Positions 25,553-34,595 of a stretch of DNA of 64,000 bases are shown piece by piece. Origin of the DNA: Thalassospira marina. GTDB taxonomy: Bacteria; Pseudomonadota; Alphaproteobacteria; Rhodospirillales; Thalassospiraceae. The stretch lies in NCBI RefSeq assembly GCF_002844375.1, contig NZ_CP024199.1:2306001-2370000 (forward strand). Direction: 5' to 3'. The translations under genes and the position numbers were made by a program. Position 1 is the first letter of the stretch. Each line of letters starts with the position of its first letter. The notes under the pieces are model-generated. The model saw only the letters and a list, made by a program, of their open reading frames with translations, was not told the DNA's origin and ran no database searches.

Positions 25553-27631
25553 TTGAGCCTTCCTTCATGGCGGGACTGGATTTTTTCCGGGAAAGCCTTT
25601 GTGGCGTCGATGCTGGCGCTTTATATCGCGCTTTATTTTGATCTGCCGCGTCCCTATTGGGCGATGGCGGCGGTTTATGTTGTGTCCAACCCTCTGGCAG
25701 GCGCAACAGGTTCAAAGGCATTATATCGCGCACTTGGCACCATTATCGGGGCCTGTGCTGCCGTATTTTTCATGTCGATATTCATCAATGCGCCGGAACT
25801 GTTCAGCGTTGTCATCGCCCTTTGGACTGGCGTTCTTTTATATATTTCCATGCTCGATCGCACGCCGCGCAGCTATGTTTTCATGCTGGCAGGCTATACC
25901 CTGCCGCTGATCGCCCTGCCCGATGTTGGCAACCCCGAACTGATTTTCGATACCGCACTTGCCCGCAGCGAAGAAATCCTGCTGGGCATATTATGCGCCA
26001 GTATTGTCAACGCGGTTGTCTTCCCTGTCAGCATCAACAGCATGCTAAACGGCAATATCACCAAATGGCTGGGTGATGCCGCAAGCTGGGCCGAAGAAAT
26101 TTTGCGCGGTGAAGGTGCAGTTCCTGAAACGCCGGTAAAACGCCAGAAACTCGCCAGCGACATTGCCGGTTTTGACATGTTGCTAAGCCAGTTGCGATAT
26201 GATGTGAAAACCCGTGAAGTGGTCAAACCCGCGCGTGAATTGCGCGGGCGATTGCTGATGCTGCTGCCAATGTTTTCATCCCTTGCCGACCGGTTACATG
26301 CCCTAAAACAGATCAACAAAAATCTGCCTGCCGATATGCGCCCGGTATTGCAAAGCATTGCCGACTGGTTTTCGCAGCCAAACGCCATCACAGATGAAAG
26401 CGCCCACGCCCTGATTGCGCAAATCGATGCCATTGATACCGGGCCATCCCAAACGGGACATGACTGGGAAAACATGCTGCGCGCCAGCGCCCTCGCCCGT
26501 TTGCGCGAAATTGTTTATCTGTGGCGCGATTGCCATGCCCTTCATGCCATCATCCGTGACGGGCACCATAACCGTGGCTGGCAACCGCTTTTTCGCCATC
26601 GCAAGGTTATCGCCAACACCCGCTTTTATGATTACGGCATGATGCTGTTTTCATGCGGCTCAACCGTGCTGGCAACGCTGATTGCCGGGTTGGTCTGGAT
26701 TCAGTCTGGCTGGGAATATGGCGCGGGCGCGGTGTTGATGGCGGCTGTCAGCGGTTCGTTTTTTGCCGCGATGGATCGCCCTGCACCGTTTATCATGATC
26801 CTGCTGAAATGGTTTTCGGCCAGTCTTGTACTGTCATTTATCTATCTGTTTTTCATTCTGCCACGTATTGATGGCTTTCCGCTGCTGGTCCTGGTTTTTG
26901 CCCCACCCTTCCTTGTTTTGGGCACGCTGATGCCCCGGCCGCAATATGCCATCATTGCCATGTTGCTGACGGTGGCGACGGCATCTTTCATCGCCCTGCA
27001 AAACCGTTTTAGCGTCGATTTTGTATCCTTCATGAATGGCGGGCTGGCATCGCTTATCGGGGTGGGTTTTTCACTGGTCTGGACCCTGCTGGTACGGCCA
27101 TTTGGCAGCGAACTTGCCGCAAGGCGGCTTATGCATGCAGGCTGGGCAGACCTTGCCAATACCGCAGCAGGCAGTAACCGGCACGATCACAGCGAACTTT
27201 CGGGGCGTATTCTTGATCGCCTGGGTCAGCTTGTACCGCGCCTTGCCAGCCTGCCCGGTCGGGAAATGGCGAAAATTGATGGTTATGCCGAAGTCCGACT
27301 GGGGCTGAATATTTTGGCCCTGCAACGCGAACGCCGCCGACTGGGAAGTGCCTGCGCCATACAGATTGGCACAATGCTGGCCGCGATTGCCGGTTTTTAC
27401 AAACAGCGCCTTAAGCAGGGCAAGGCCCTTGAACCCGCGCCGTCACTGTTGGTGCAAATTGATACCTGCCTTGCCCAAACCCTGAACGAACCGGCAGACA
27501 AACGTGCCGAAGCCCTTGATGCCCTGGTAGGCATTAAACGCGCACTGTTTCCCGATGCGCCGGTCACATCGCTGCTGCCATTATCCAATGATCACAACAC
27601 TAACGCCCTAAACGCCAAAGCCGCAGAATAG
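25553..27631 (+). CDS. FUSC-family exporter (AaeB-like), TTG start
   Basis: A 692-residue membrane protein with two hydrophobic halves (about 15-170 and 365-500) of five to six helices each, and soluble segments after each, as in AaeB/YccS. The N-terminus FVASMLALYIALYFDLPRPYWAMA is typical of the family. I accept the TTG at 25553 because GGGAG lies 7 bases before it and the first helix needs it; the next ATG would cut into that helix. AaeB exports hydroxylated aromatic carboxylates, usually with a periplasmic HlyD partner and often a DUF1656 protein. Neither follows here. Confidence 0.85.
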   Translation: MSLPSWRDWIFSGKAFVASMLALYIALYFDLPRPYWAMAAVYVVSNPLAGATGSKALYRALGTIIGACAAVFFMSIFINAPELFSVVIALWTGVLLYISMLDRTPRSYVFMLAGYTLPLIALPDVGNPELIFDTALARSEEILLGILCASIVNAVVFPVSINSMLNGNITKWLGDAASWAEEILRGEGAVPETPVKRQKLASDIAGFDMLLSQLRYDVKTREVVKPARELRGRLLMLLPMFSSLADRLHALKQINKNLPADMRPVLQSIADWFSQPNAITDESAHALIAQIDAIDTGPSQTGHDWENMLRASALARLREIVYLWRDCHALHAIIRDGHHNRGWQPLFRHRKVIANTRFYDYGMMLFSCGSTVLATLIAGLVWIQSGWEYGAGAVLMAAVSGSFFAAMDRPAPFIMILLKWFSASLVLSFIYLFFILPRIDGFPLLVLVFAPPFLVLGTLMPRPQYAIIAMLLTVATASFIALQNRFSVDFVSFMNGGLASLIGVGFSLVWTLLVRPFGSELAARRLMHAGWADLANTAAGSNRHDHSELSGRILDRLGQLVPRLASLPGREMAKIDGYAEVRLGLNILALQRERRRLGSACAIQIGTMLAAIAGFYKQRLKQGKALEPAPSLLVQIDTCLAQTLNEPADKRAEALDALVGIKRALFPDAPVTSLLPLSNDHNTNALNAKAAE

Positions 27632-27711
27632 GAATAACCCAAACAGGCATCCCTAACGCAGCTTTGGTATTTCAGCATCCAGCATCTCGCCTCAACGGTG
27701 GTCGATAAAAA

Positions 27712-28974
27712 TCACCGGTCGCGACTATCGCGGCTATCGCGGGTTACGATCATGGAACTGCCCTCCAGCGTGCGATGAACCGGGCATTTATTGGCAATTT
27801 CAATCAACCGGGTGCGAATATCATCGCCAAAATCGCCGTGCAGCGTAATTTCACGTTCAAAGCGGTCGATTTTGGCGTTGCTTTGACGGACACCTTCGCT
27901 GCAATCCGAGCAATCGCTGGCGTGGATTTTCTGGTGGGTCACCTTGACCGAAATGCCATCCAGCGGGATCTGTTTGCGGTCCGCATACATGCGAATGGTC
28001 ATGGATGTGCAGGCACCCAATGCCGATGCCAGATATTCATAGGGCGACGGGCCACTATCAAGGCCACCAGCACTTTCGGGTTCATCAGCCATCATGCGGT
28101 GTTTGCCTGCCACCAGCATGGTTTGAAATTTGCCCAAACCGGTTTCGCGCGCAAAGACACCTTCATTGGCCTCGCCAGCAGCAGGCACCAGTGGTTTTGC
28201 CGGTTGCGCGCCAACAATATAGGGCCGCGCCCATGCGGCAATAACACGTGCGGCATAGGCTGCATCTTCCGGATCCCGCAAAAGATGGTCAGCTTTATCA
28301 AGCGAAACATAGCTTTTTGGGTGTTTTGCTGCGGTAAATATCCGGGTCGCATTTTCAATACCGACGGTCTGGTCCATCGGCGCATGCATCACCAGCAATG
28401 CTTTGTGCAATTGCGACACTGACTGTTCAATATTGTGGGCTGCCAAATCATCCAGAAACTGCTTTTTAATCACAAAGGGCCGGCCACTTAGCGAAACTTC
28501 CGCGTGGCCCGCTTCGTTGATTTCGGCAAGTTTACTCGCAAAATTTTCAGTTACATGTTCGACATCGGCCGGGGCTGCAATGGTGGCAACGGCCGTGGCC
28601 TCGGGGATATCGGCCGCAACGGCCAGCACCGCTGCACCGCCCAGCGAATGGCCAATCAGCAGCTTGGGTGCCTCGAATTCATCGCGCAAATATTGCGCGG
28701 CACGGCGCAGGTCTTCAAGGTTGGATGTAAAATTGGTCGATGCAAAATCGCCCCCCGAACCACCCAGACCGGTAAAATCAAACCGCAAAACGGCCACACC
28801 CTGTTCATTCAGGGCCTGGGCAATTTTGCGTGTTGCGGTCAGGTCTTTGGTGCAGGTAAAGCAATGCGCAAAAAGGGCATATGCCAGAACCGGCCCGGCG
28901 GGCAAATCCAGACGTGCGGCGAGCGATGCGCCCATAGCCCCTTCAAAGCCCAGCTTTATTGGGCGAACTGCCAT
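27712..28974 (-). CDS. Alpha/beta-hydrolase fused to OsmC domain
   Basis: A 420-residue two-domain protein. Residues 1-255 are an alpha/beta hydrolase with nucleophile Ser in LLIGHSLGGAAVLA, Asp in MHAPMDQTVG and His in KADHLLRD. Residues 270-410 are an OsmC/Ohr-like domain (PYEYLASALGACTSMTIRMYAD, and the resolving Cys in CPVHRTLEG). The fusion is a known family of unknown role; the OsmC part suggests thiol-peroxidase activity towards organic hydroperoxides. I start at 28974 because GGAGAAG lies close upstream; an upstream in-frame ATG would add 16 residues. The C-terminus ends in a small SRD repeat. Confidence 0.85.
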   Translation of the reverse strand: MAVRPIKLGFEGAMGASLAARLDLPAGPVLAYALFAHCFTCTKDLTATRKIAQALNEQGVAVLRFDFTGLGGSGGDFASTNFTSNLEDLRRAAQYLRDEFEAPKLLIGHSLGGAAVLAVAADIPEATAVATIAAPADVEHVTENFASKLAEINEAGHAEVSLSGRPFVIKKQFLDDLAAHNIEQSVSQLHKALLVMHAPMDQTVGIENATRIFTAAKHPKSYVSLDKADHLLRDPEDAAYAARVIAAWARPYIVGAQPAKPLVPAAGEANEGVFARETGLGKFQTMLVAGKHRMMADEPESAGGLDSGPSPYEYLASALGACTSMTIRMYADRKQIPLDGISVKVTHQKIHASDCSDCSEGVRQSNAKIDRFEREITLHGDFGDDIRTRLIEIANKCPVHRTLEGSSMIVTRDSRDSRDR

Positions 28975-29082
28975 GTTCTTCTCCGTCGCGAAATGTGAAA
29001 TATGCTTTGACAAGCTCGGCATACTTTACCAGCTTAACGGGTAGTCATTGTATGTTTTTTACGTTTAAAGACTGGTTCTAAA

Positions 29083-29610
29083 ATGTTGCCCATCAAGACA
29101 TCCCGCCTGATCCTGCGTGAAGCAACACATGATGACGCGGCCTTTATTCTTGAACTGCTCAACCAGCCCGACTGGATTGAATATATCGGTGATCGCAATA
29201 TCGGCGATCTTGCATCAGCCGCTGTCTATATCAATGAACGTTTGATCAGCGCGTATCACGCCAATGGTTTTGGGCTTTATATGGTCGATCTGGCAAAAAC
29301 CGGCGCCACCATTGGCCTGTGTGGCCTTGTAAAACGCCAAAGCCTGCCGGACCCCGATATTGGTTTTGCCTTTTTAAAGGAATGGCAGGGCAAGGGTTTT
29401 GCCCGCGAAGCCGCCGAAGCCACCCTAGAATATGCCTATCACGAGCTTGGCCTGGAACGGGTTGTCGGCTTTACCCTGCCGGAAAATAACCGCTCCATCC
29501 GCCTGCTTGAAAGCCTGGGAATGGTGTTTGATCGCACTGTTTTTGTCGATGGCGACCGCGAGGCCTGCAACCTTTATGTTCCCGCGCGCGAACACGAACC
29601 GGCAGCCTGA
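29083..29610 (+). CDS. GNAT acetyltransferase, RimJ/RimL type
   Basis: A 175-residue N-acetyltransferase. It opens with IKTSRLILREATHDDAAFILELLNQPDW, as in RimJ/RimL proteins, and has the acetyl-CoA loop EWQGKGFAREAAEAT. LENNRSIRLLESLGM (read PENNRSIRLLESLGM) is the usual closing helix. Its substrate, a protein N-terminus or small amine, cannot be told. It is a single gene divergent from the hydrolase-OsmC fusion. Confidence 0.85.
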   Translation: MLPIKTSRLILREATHDDAAFILELLNQPDWIEYIGDRNIGDLASAAVYINERLISAYHANGFGLYMVDLAKTGATIGLCGLVKRQSLPDPDIGFAFLKEWQGKGFAREAAEATLEYAYHELGLERVVGFTLPENNRSIRLLESLGMVFDRTVFVDGDREACNLYVPAREHEPAA

Positions 29611-29644
29611 ACCACCCTTTGCCATTTTGGCATATTTACGCGGC

Positions 29645-29673
29645 TGTTGCGTTTGAACCTGCCAAACGCAACA
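29645..29673. terminator. Hairpin between convergent genes
   Basis: Perfect 11-base stem TGTTGCGTTTG / CAAACGCAACA with a 7-base loop, between the GNAT gene and the thioesterase gene. The T-run is weak on both sides. Confidence 0.6.
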
Positions 29674-29689
29674 TGCCTTTAATCACATT

Positions 29690-30187
29690 CTATTTACGCC
29701 GGATGCCTATCGTGCGCCCGACACCGGATGGTATGGGCAAATGCGCCTGTGCCTTGCGAATACCATCCAGGGTTTGAAAAATATCATCCGGGAACGGGGC
29801 CGACCGGCGGGTTTCCATATTGATATGCATGGTGATGATTTCGTTTGTGGCCGAAAGCCAGCCTTCATCCGCATGACGCATTTCATGATACATGTGAATG
29901 CGTTTTGCATCGCAATCCAGAACACGGGTATGAAGTTCAAACCTGTCATTCAGGAGAATTTCGCGGTCATAGGTCGCATGCATTTCAAGGGCAAAGGTCG
30001 AACCGCCACGCCGCGCCGGATATGTCCTGCCCAGCCCGACAGCATCAAGAAATGCAAGCGACCCCAGATTGAACGCCACGATATAATAGCCAACATTGAC
30101 ATGGCCGTTAAAATCGATCCATTCCGGCTGAACATCGCCCTGATAACTCACCAGCATTTCCGGGCCGAAAAGATTGCTGCTGATCAT
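29690..30187 (-). CDS. 4HBT-type acyl-CoA thioesterase
   Basis: A 165-residue hot-dog-fold thioesterase. EWIDFNGHVNVGYYIVAFN includes the catalytic Asp and the H-V-N of the 4-hydroxybenzoyl-CoA thioesterase class. It hydrolyses an acyl-CoA. Relatives occur with quaternary-amine catabolism (betainyl-CoA thioesterase), but the carnitine dehydrogenase that would support this is absent. Its start overlaps the preceding cyclodeaminase stop by four bases, so the two are coupled. Confidence 0.82.
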   Translation of the reverse strand: MISSNLFGPEMLVSYQGDVQPEWIDFNGHVNVGYYIVAFNLGSLAFLDAVGLGRTYPARRGGSTFALEMHATYDREILLNDRFELHTRVLDCDAKRIHMYHEMRHADEGWLSATNEIITMHINMETRRSAPFPDDIFQTLDGIRKAQAHLPIPSGVGRTIGIRRK

Positions 30188-31125
30188 TTATCAAGGGCCT
30201 CAACAACGCTAACGGCTGCGGCGAAATCTTCAAGCGCGTGCCCGACCGATTTGAAAACCGTGCATTCATCATCGGACTGGCGGCCTTTGACCTTGCCTCG
30301 TGTTAAATCAAACAGGTCGCCATTAATGTCATCCTTGCTGATCGCACCGGACTGGATCGCCTGAACCACATCCCCCCCTTCGGCAGATGCACCATCAAAA
30401 CTGTCCACAAAAATGCGGCATCTTTTCATAACCGCATCATCGGTTTCGCGCATTGTCGGCTTGAACGCCCCCACCAGATCAACATGCACCCCATCACGCA
30501 ACCATGCCCCCTGCACCAATGGCTCGGTGCTAAGTGTGGCGCAGGAAATGATATCTGCCATGCGGCAGGCTGCCTGCAAATCGTCTGTCCCGGTGGCTTC
30601 AAGGCCCATTGCGGCAACCTCGCTTGCAAGGGCAGTTGCCTTTTCGGGCCGGCGGTTCCAGATCGTGACTTTTTTAATCAGGCGAACGGCGGCATGTGCC
30701 GCAATCAGATTGGGGGCCATCGCACCAGTCCCCACCATCACCAGATGGCTGGCATCCTTGCGCGCCAGATAATCCGCCGCCAGCGCAGATGCCGCCGCCG
30801 TCCGGCGCGTTGTCAGGCGTGTGCCATCCAGCACGGCAGCAGGCTGCCCGGTAACACCATCAAGCAAAATATAAATGCCCGAAACCGCAGGCAGGTTTCG
30901 CTGTGCATTGCCTGGCACAACAGCGGCAACCTTAACACCGGCTGCACCGTTTTTTTCCCAGGATGGCATCAAAAGCAGGGTTGCGTCATCCTCGCTGGTG
31001 CGTTCCATGTTGAAATGGCTGCGCAAGGGTGTTTCACAGCCCTTTTCAAACCAGGTGCGCAGGGCTTCAACCATTTCACGCGGCGGAACGGAACGATCAA
31101 TATCTTCGGCGGTGACGAAACGCAT
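30184..31125 (-). CDS. Ornithine cyclodeaminase / mu-crystallin family protein
   Basis: A 313-residue NAD(P)-binding protein. I start at 31125 (MRFVTAEDIDRSVPP), which has a partial ribosome site, and not at the in-frame start 51 bases earlier. TRRTAAASALAADYLAR and the nucleotide motif MVGTGAMAPNLIAAHAAVR are family hallmarks. Members include ornithine cyclodeaminase, imine (ketimine) reductases and Delta1-pyrroline-2-carboxylate reductase. The adjacent importer and hydrolase imply that it acts on an imported amide or amino acid. A hairpin separates it from the hydrolase upstream. Confidence 0.85.
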   Translation of the reverse strand: MRFVTAEDIDRSVPPREMVEALRTWFEKGCETPLRSHFNMERTSEDDATLLLMPSWEKNGAAGVKVAAVVPGNAQRNLPAVSGIYILLDGVTGQPAAVLDGTRLTTRRTAAASALAADYLARKDASHLVMVGTGAMAPNLIAAHAAVRLIKKVTIWNRRPEKATALASEVAAMGLEATGTDDLQAACRMADIISCATLSTEPLVQGAWLRDGVHVDLVGAFKPTMRETDDAVMKRCRIFVDSFDGASAEGGDVVQAIQSGAISKDDINGDLFDLTRGKVKGRQSDDECTVFKSVGHALEDFAAAVSVVEALDK

Positions 31126-31222
31126 GGGGCCTACCTGTAAATTTCTGGTTATTGTTACGTTTGCGCAGCCTAGCATGTTGGCAGGCCACCGTCACGGCAA
31201 CAAGTCCCTGATTTACACGGTA

Positions 31223-31246
31223 AAAACAGCCGTTTCATGCTGTTTT
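31223..31246 (-). terminator. Terminator-like hairpin inside the liv-type operon
   Basis: AAAACAGC / GCTGTTTT, 8 paired bases with an 8-base loop, flanked on the leftward strand by a T-run. It lies 10 bases beyond the hydrolase stop and may reduce expression of the two downstream enzymes. Confidence 0.6.
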
Positions 31247-31255
31247 GGTTGGGTT

Positions 31256-32104
31256 TTAGCCGATAATGCGCTTCAGGTTCCCGTAAAGAGAACCATTTTT
31301 GCAATATAGCTCTTCTAACACGGTAAAATGGTTTGCCCCCCAGGCCTGATGCACCGGCACCACCAGCCCCGCCTTACTGCAATAAGCAGCATAAGCCTGG
31401 CTTTGGCGTAAAAATTCGGGGGTTTCCTGCTCGCCCACCACCAGCATCATATTCGGCCCCATCGGCACCGCATCAAGCATTGGTGAATTATCCGCAGCAC
31501 TTTCTTCCGTCAGGCGAATATCATCATTGATGCTGGTAAAGCGAAGCGGTTCAAGGTCGAACACACCCGATACGGGGATAACGGCACAAAAGGGTGTGGC
31601 ATCGCCAATTTCCGTGTGCCAGTCATGCGCGGCCAACCGTGCAACAATCTGCCCCCCCGCCGAATGGCCGGAAATGCTCAGCCGGTCCCGATCCCCATTA
31701 AAATCTTCGATATGGTCATGCACAAAGGCAATGCAGCGAATGGCCTGCTGGGTGATTTCGCCGACCGTAACATCGGGGCACAAATCATAATTGGCAAACA
31801 CCACACTGAAACCATCGGCAACCAGGGCACGGGCGATAAAGGCGTAATCGCGTTTATCCTGGCTGCGCCAATATCCCCCATGGAAAAACACATGGATCGG
31901 CGAATTGGGGTTGGGCGATGGGAAAACATCCAGGGTTTCTTTTGGCCCGGGACCAAAGCGCAAATCTGAAAGATGGTGCAGATCTGCGCGGGTTTTTTCG
32001 GATTCCGCAACAAACCGGGAAAAATGATCGGCAAAATCCGGCACGGTCTCGCGCGGGTTATACTGCCATTCCACCTCTGCCGTCGTAAAACCACCCCAGC
32101 CCAT
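31256..32104 (-). CDS. Alpha/beta hydrolase, arylformamidase-like
   Basis: A 282-residue serine hydrolase. The oxyanion motif is HVFFHGGYWRSQDKRDY, the nucleophile is in SISGHSAGGQIVARL and the catalytic His is in WGANHFTVLEEL. HGGYWR is shared with kynurenine formamidase (AFMID-like) and related carboxylesterases. It may cleave an N-formyl or ester bond in an imported compound. It lies 40 bases after livF and is part of the importer operon. No other kynurenine-pathway gene is near, so tryptophan catabolism is not supported. Confidence 0.8.
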   Translation of the reverse strand: MGWGGFTTAEVEWQYNPRETVPDFADHFSRFVAESEKTRADLHHLSDLRFGPGPKETLDVFPSPNPNSPIHVFFHGGYWRSQDKRDYAFIARALVADGFSVVFANYDLCPDVTVGEITQQAIRCIAFVHDHIEDFNGDRDRLSISGHSAGGQIVARLAAHDWHTEIGDATPFCAVIPVSGVFDLEPLRFTSINDDIRLTEESAADNSPMLDAVPMGPNMMLVVGEQETPEFLRQSQAYAAYCSKAGLVVPVHQAWGANHFTVLEELYCKNGSLYGNLKRIIG

Positions 32105-32144
32105 ATGTGATTTCCCTGTTCTGCTTTGCCCGATGCCAAATGCG

Positions 32145-32831
32145 TCAAATGCCCAGATGATTTTTCTTTATTTCCGGGTTATTTGCAAACTGTTCAGAAG
32201 AACCATTCCAAACGATACGGCCTTTTTCCAGCACATAATGCCGGTCACAAACCGCCATCAATGCATCCAGGTTGCCATCAATAATCAGAACCGTCTGGCG
32301 TATATCGCGCAATTTGCGAATGCAGGCCCAGATATCGGTCCGAATGACAGGCGCCAGCCCTTCGCTTGCTTCATCAAGAATCAGCAAATCCGGGTTGGTC
32401 AACAACGCACGGCCAATGGCCAGCATCTGCTGCTCCCCCCCCGAAAGCTGATTGCCCATATTATTTTGCCGTTCCGCAAGGCGGGGAAACAGGTCATAAA
32501 TCTGTGCCAGGTCCCAGCCCTGCCCGCGCGCCGTTGCCACCAGATTTTCGCGCACCGACAGGTTTGGGAAAATCTGCCGTCCTTCGGGCACCAGGCCAAT
32601 TCCGGCACGGGCAATCCGAAATGATTTATGGCGGGAAATATCATTGCCCTTGAACCGGATGGCGCCCGCCTTTGCCGGGGTTAACCCCATAATGGATCGA
32701 ACGGTGGTGGTTTTACCCATCCCATTCCGGCCCAAAAGGCTTACAATCTCACCTTCATTGATTTGCAAATTCACGCCAAACAAAACCTGGCTGCTGCCAT
32801 AACTGGTTTCGACATTTTGCAATTCCAGCAT
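32145..32831 (-). CDS. Branched-chain-type ABC transporter, ATPase LivF-like
   Basis: A 228-residue ATPase. Walker A is GRNGMGKTTTVRS, the signature is LSGGEQQMLAIGRA and Walker B is LLILDEASEGLAP, where the E-A-S-E-G-L run is specific to LivF. It pairs with the LivG-like ATPase; its ATG overlaps the livG stop by one base (TGATG). The set imports amino acids, amides, urea or other small polar compounds, and the neighbouring enzymes argue against simple leucine uptake. Confidence 0.88.
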   Translation of the reverse strand: MLELQNVETSYGSSQVLFGVNLQINEGEIVSLLGRNGMGKTTTVRSIMGLTPAKAGAIRFKGNDISRHKSFRIARAGIGLVPEGRQIFPNLSVRENLVATARGQGWDLAQIYDLFPRLAERQNNMGNQLSGGEQQMLAIGRALLTNPDLLILDEASEGLAPVIRTDIWACIRKLRDIRQTVLIIDGNLDALMAVCDRHYVLEKGRIVWNGSSEQFANNPEIKKNHLGI

Positions 32832-33595
32832 CAGTATCCCTCCGCCAGATAGGCTTTTTGCACATCTTCATTTTCACGGATTTCATCAACCGTGCCCGAT
32901 GCAATCACAGCCCCATTCACCAGCACCGAAATCATATCAGCCAGGCGAAACACGATATTCATGTCGTGCTCCACCAGCAGAATGGCGAAATCATGCTTCA
33001 ACTGTTCAAGAAGTTCGGCCAGTTGCGCACTTTCGGTTGGCCCCATACCGGCCATTGGTTCGTCCAGCAACAAAACCTTTGGTTCCAGCGCCAGCGCCAT
33101 CGCAATTTCAAGCTGGCGTTTTTGCCCATGCGCCAGGTCGGCCGCCCGCCGGTTGGCAAAGGCCACCAGACCAACCTGGTTTAACAACGCATCAGTGCGC
33201 CGATTAATGCTGCTATCCCGGCCAACCGCCCGCCAGAACGAAAAATGGTGCGACGCCCGCGACTGCACGGCAACCGCCACATTTTCAGCAACCGTAAAAT
33301 CATCAAAAATCGCGGTGATCTGAAAGGACCGCGCAACCCCCATTCGGGCGCGTTTGGGCATGGAATAACGGGTAATATCCTGCCCGCAAAACCACACCTG
33401 CCCTTCATCGGGTTGCAATTCACCCGATAATTGCGACAGGGCCGTGGTTTTACCCGCCCCGTTAGGGCCGATCAGGGCATGGATCTTGCCGGTTTCCAAA
33501 TGCAGGGACAAATTATCGGTCGCACGCAGGCCACCGTAACTTTTAAACAGGTTTTTGGCCTCAAATACCGGGCCGCTTTGCGAAATATCAGCCAT
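32831..33595 (-). CDS. Branched-chain-type ABC transporter, ATPase LivG-like
   Basis: A 254-residue ATPase. I start at 33595 (MADISQSGPVFEAKNLFKSYGG), which overlaps the livM stop by eight bases. Walker A is GPNGAGKTTALSQ. The signature is the altered LAHGQKRQLEIAMALA (H replaces the usual second Ser/Gly position), common in LivG and UrtD relatives. Walker B is VLLLDEPMAGMGP. Confidence 0.88.
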   Translation of the reverse strand: MADISQSGPVFEAKNLFKSYGGLRATDNLSLHLETGKIHALIGPNGAGKTTALSQLSGELQPDEGQVWFCGQDITRYSMPKRARMGVARSFQITAIFDDFTVAENVAVAVQSRASHHFSFWRAVGRDSSINRRTDALLNQVGLVAFANRRAADLAHGQKRQLEIAMALALEPKVLLLDEPMAGMGPTESAQLAELLEQLKHDFAILLVEHDMNIVFRLADMISVLVNGAVIASGTVDEIRENEDVQKAYLAEGY

Positions 33596-34595
33596 GATCA
33601 CCCCCGGATTTTCCCGCTGCCCGGCCATTGCCGGACAAAAAACCCACAATCCCGCCCCGGAAAAATACAACAACCAAAATCAGGATCGGGCCTAAAATGA
33701 CCTGCCAGTGTTCGGTAAAGGATACCAGGCCTTCTTCCATCAAAAACAGGGCCAATGCCCCGTAAATCGGGCCAACAAGGGTGCCCATCCCCCCCAGGAT
33801 CACAATCACCATCAATTCGCCGGACCGCGACCAGTGCAAAAGCCCCGGGCTGACAAATTCGGAATGATTGGCAATCAACGCCCCGGCAAGGCCACCAATG
33901 GCCGCGGAAATGCAAAAGGCCGCCAGTTTATAAAGCAGCGGGTCATAACCCAGTGCCCGCATGCGGCGTTCATTTTGTTTGCAGCCAATAATGACACGCC
34001 CAAAACGCGACGCCACCAGCCGCGACAGGAAAAACCACACCGCCAGCAAAATGGCAAAACACAGATAATAGAATGTATCGCGATCATAAAGGTCGAGGCC
34101 GGGAATGGCATTACGGTCCCACAGCGACAACCCGTCTTCCCCGCCATATTGCGACAGCGAGACAAAGAAGAAATAAAACAGCTGGGCAAAGGCCAGGGTG
34201 ATCATGATGAAATAAACACCCGATGTGCGCAGGCTGATCAGGCCAATAATCACCCCGAAGAAAGCAGCCACCAGCATCGCAAGCGGCCAGACCACCAGCG
34301 CATCATTGCTGCCGGTCCAGCCGAAAATAAATTCGCTGCCATCAAAGGCATGCGTGCCCAAAATACCCGCTGTATAGGCCCCAATGCCAAAAAACGCCGC
34401 ATGACCAAAACTGACCATACCGCCAAAACCAATGATCAGATCAAGCCCGACCGCCGCCACAGCATAAATCAAAGCGCGGTTGAACATCGTGATCAGAAAG
34501 GAATTATCAAAGGCATGGGCAATGGGCGGCACCAGTGCCAACAGCACAAAAATCGCCAGTGTTGCCCAGCTTTTGCGTGAAAAACTCTTAACCAT
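33588..34595 (-). CDS. Branched-chain-type ABC transporter, permease LivM-like
   Basis: A 335-residue inner-membrane permease with about nine helices. The signature loop GLDLIIGFGGMVSFGHAAFFGIGAY identifies LivM. I start at 34595, overlapping the livH stop by eight bases. It forms the channel with the LivH-like protein. Confidence 0.88.
   Translation of the reverse strand: MVKSFSRKSWATLAIFVLLALVPPIAHAFDNSFLITMFNRALIYAVAAVGLDLIIGFGGMVSFGHAAFFGIGAYTAGILGTHAFDGSEFIFGWTGSNDALVVWPLAMLVAAFFGVIIGLISLRTSGVYFIMITLAFAQLFYFFFVSLSQYGGEDGLSLWDRNAIPGLDLYDRDTFYYLCFAILLAVWFFLSRLVASRFGRVIIGCKQNERRMRALGYDPLLYKLAAFCISAAIGGLAGALIANHSEFVSPGLLHWSRSGELMVIVILGGMGTLVGPIYGALALFLMEEGLVSFTEHWQVILGPILILVVVFFRGGIVGFLSGNGRAAGKSGGDHG

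Noticed and set aside
27712..27745. Small 9-base tandem repeat at the 3' end of the hydrolase-OsmC gene
   Set aside because: It only encodes a short SRD repeat at the disordered C-terminus; no further significance visible.
29690..31125. Carnitine degradation module (thioesterase, with BKACE elsewhere)
   Set aside because: No carnitine dehydrogenase, and the BKACE is 9 kb away in another operon with its own importer.
31256..32104. Kynurenine pathway assignment
   Set aside because: The hydrolase looks formamidase-like, but no dioxygenase or kynureninase is nearby.
33708..34580. Long frame opposite the LivM-like gene
   Set aside because: Gln/His/Lys-rich shadow of hydrophobic codons; the LivM-like motifs on the other strand are decisive.
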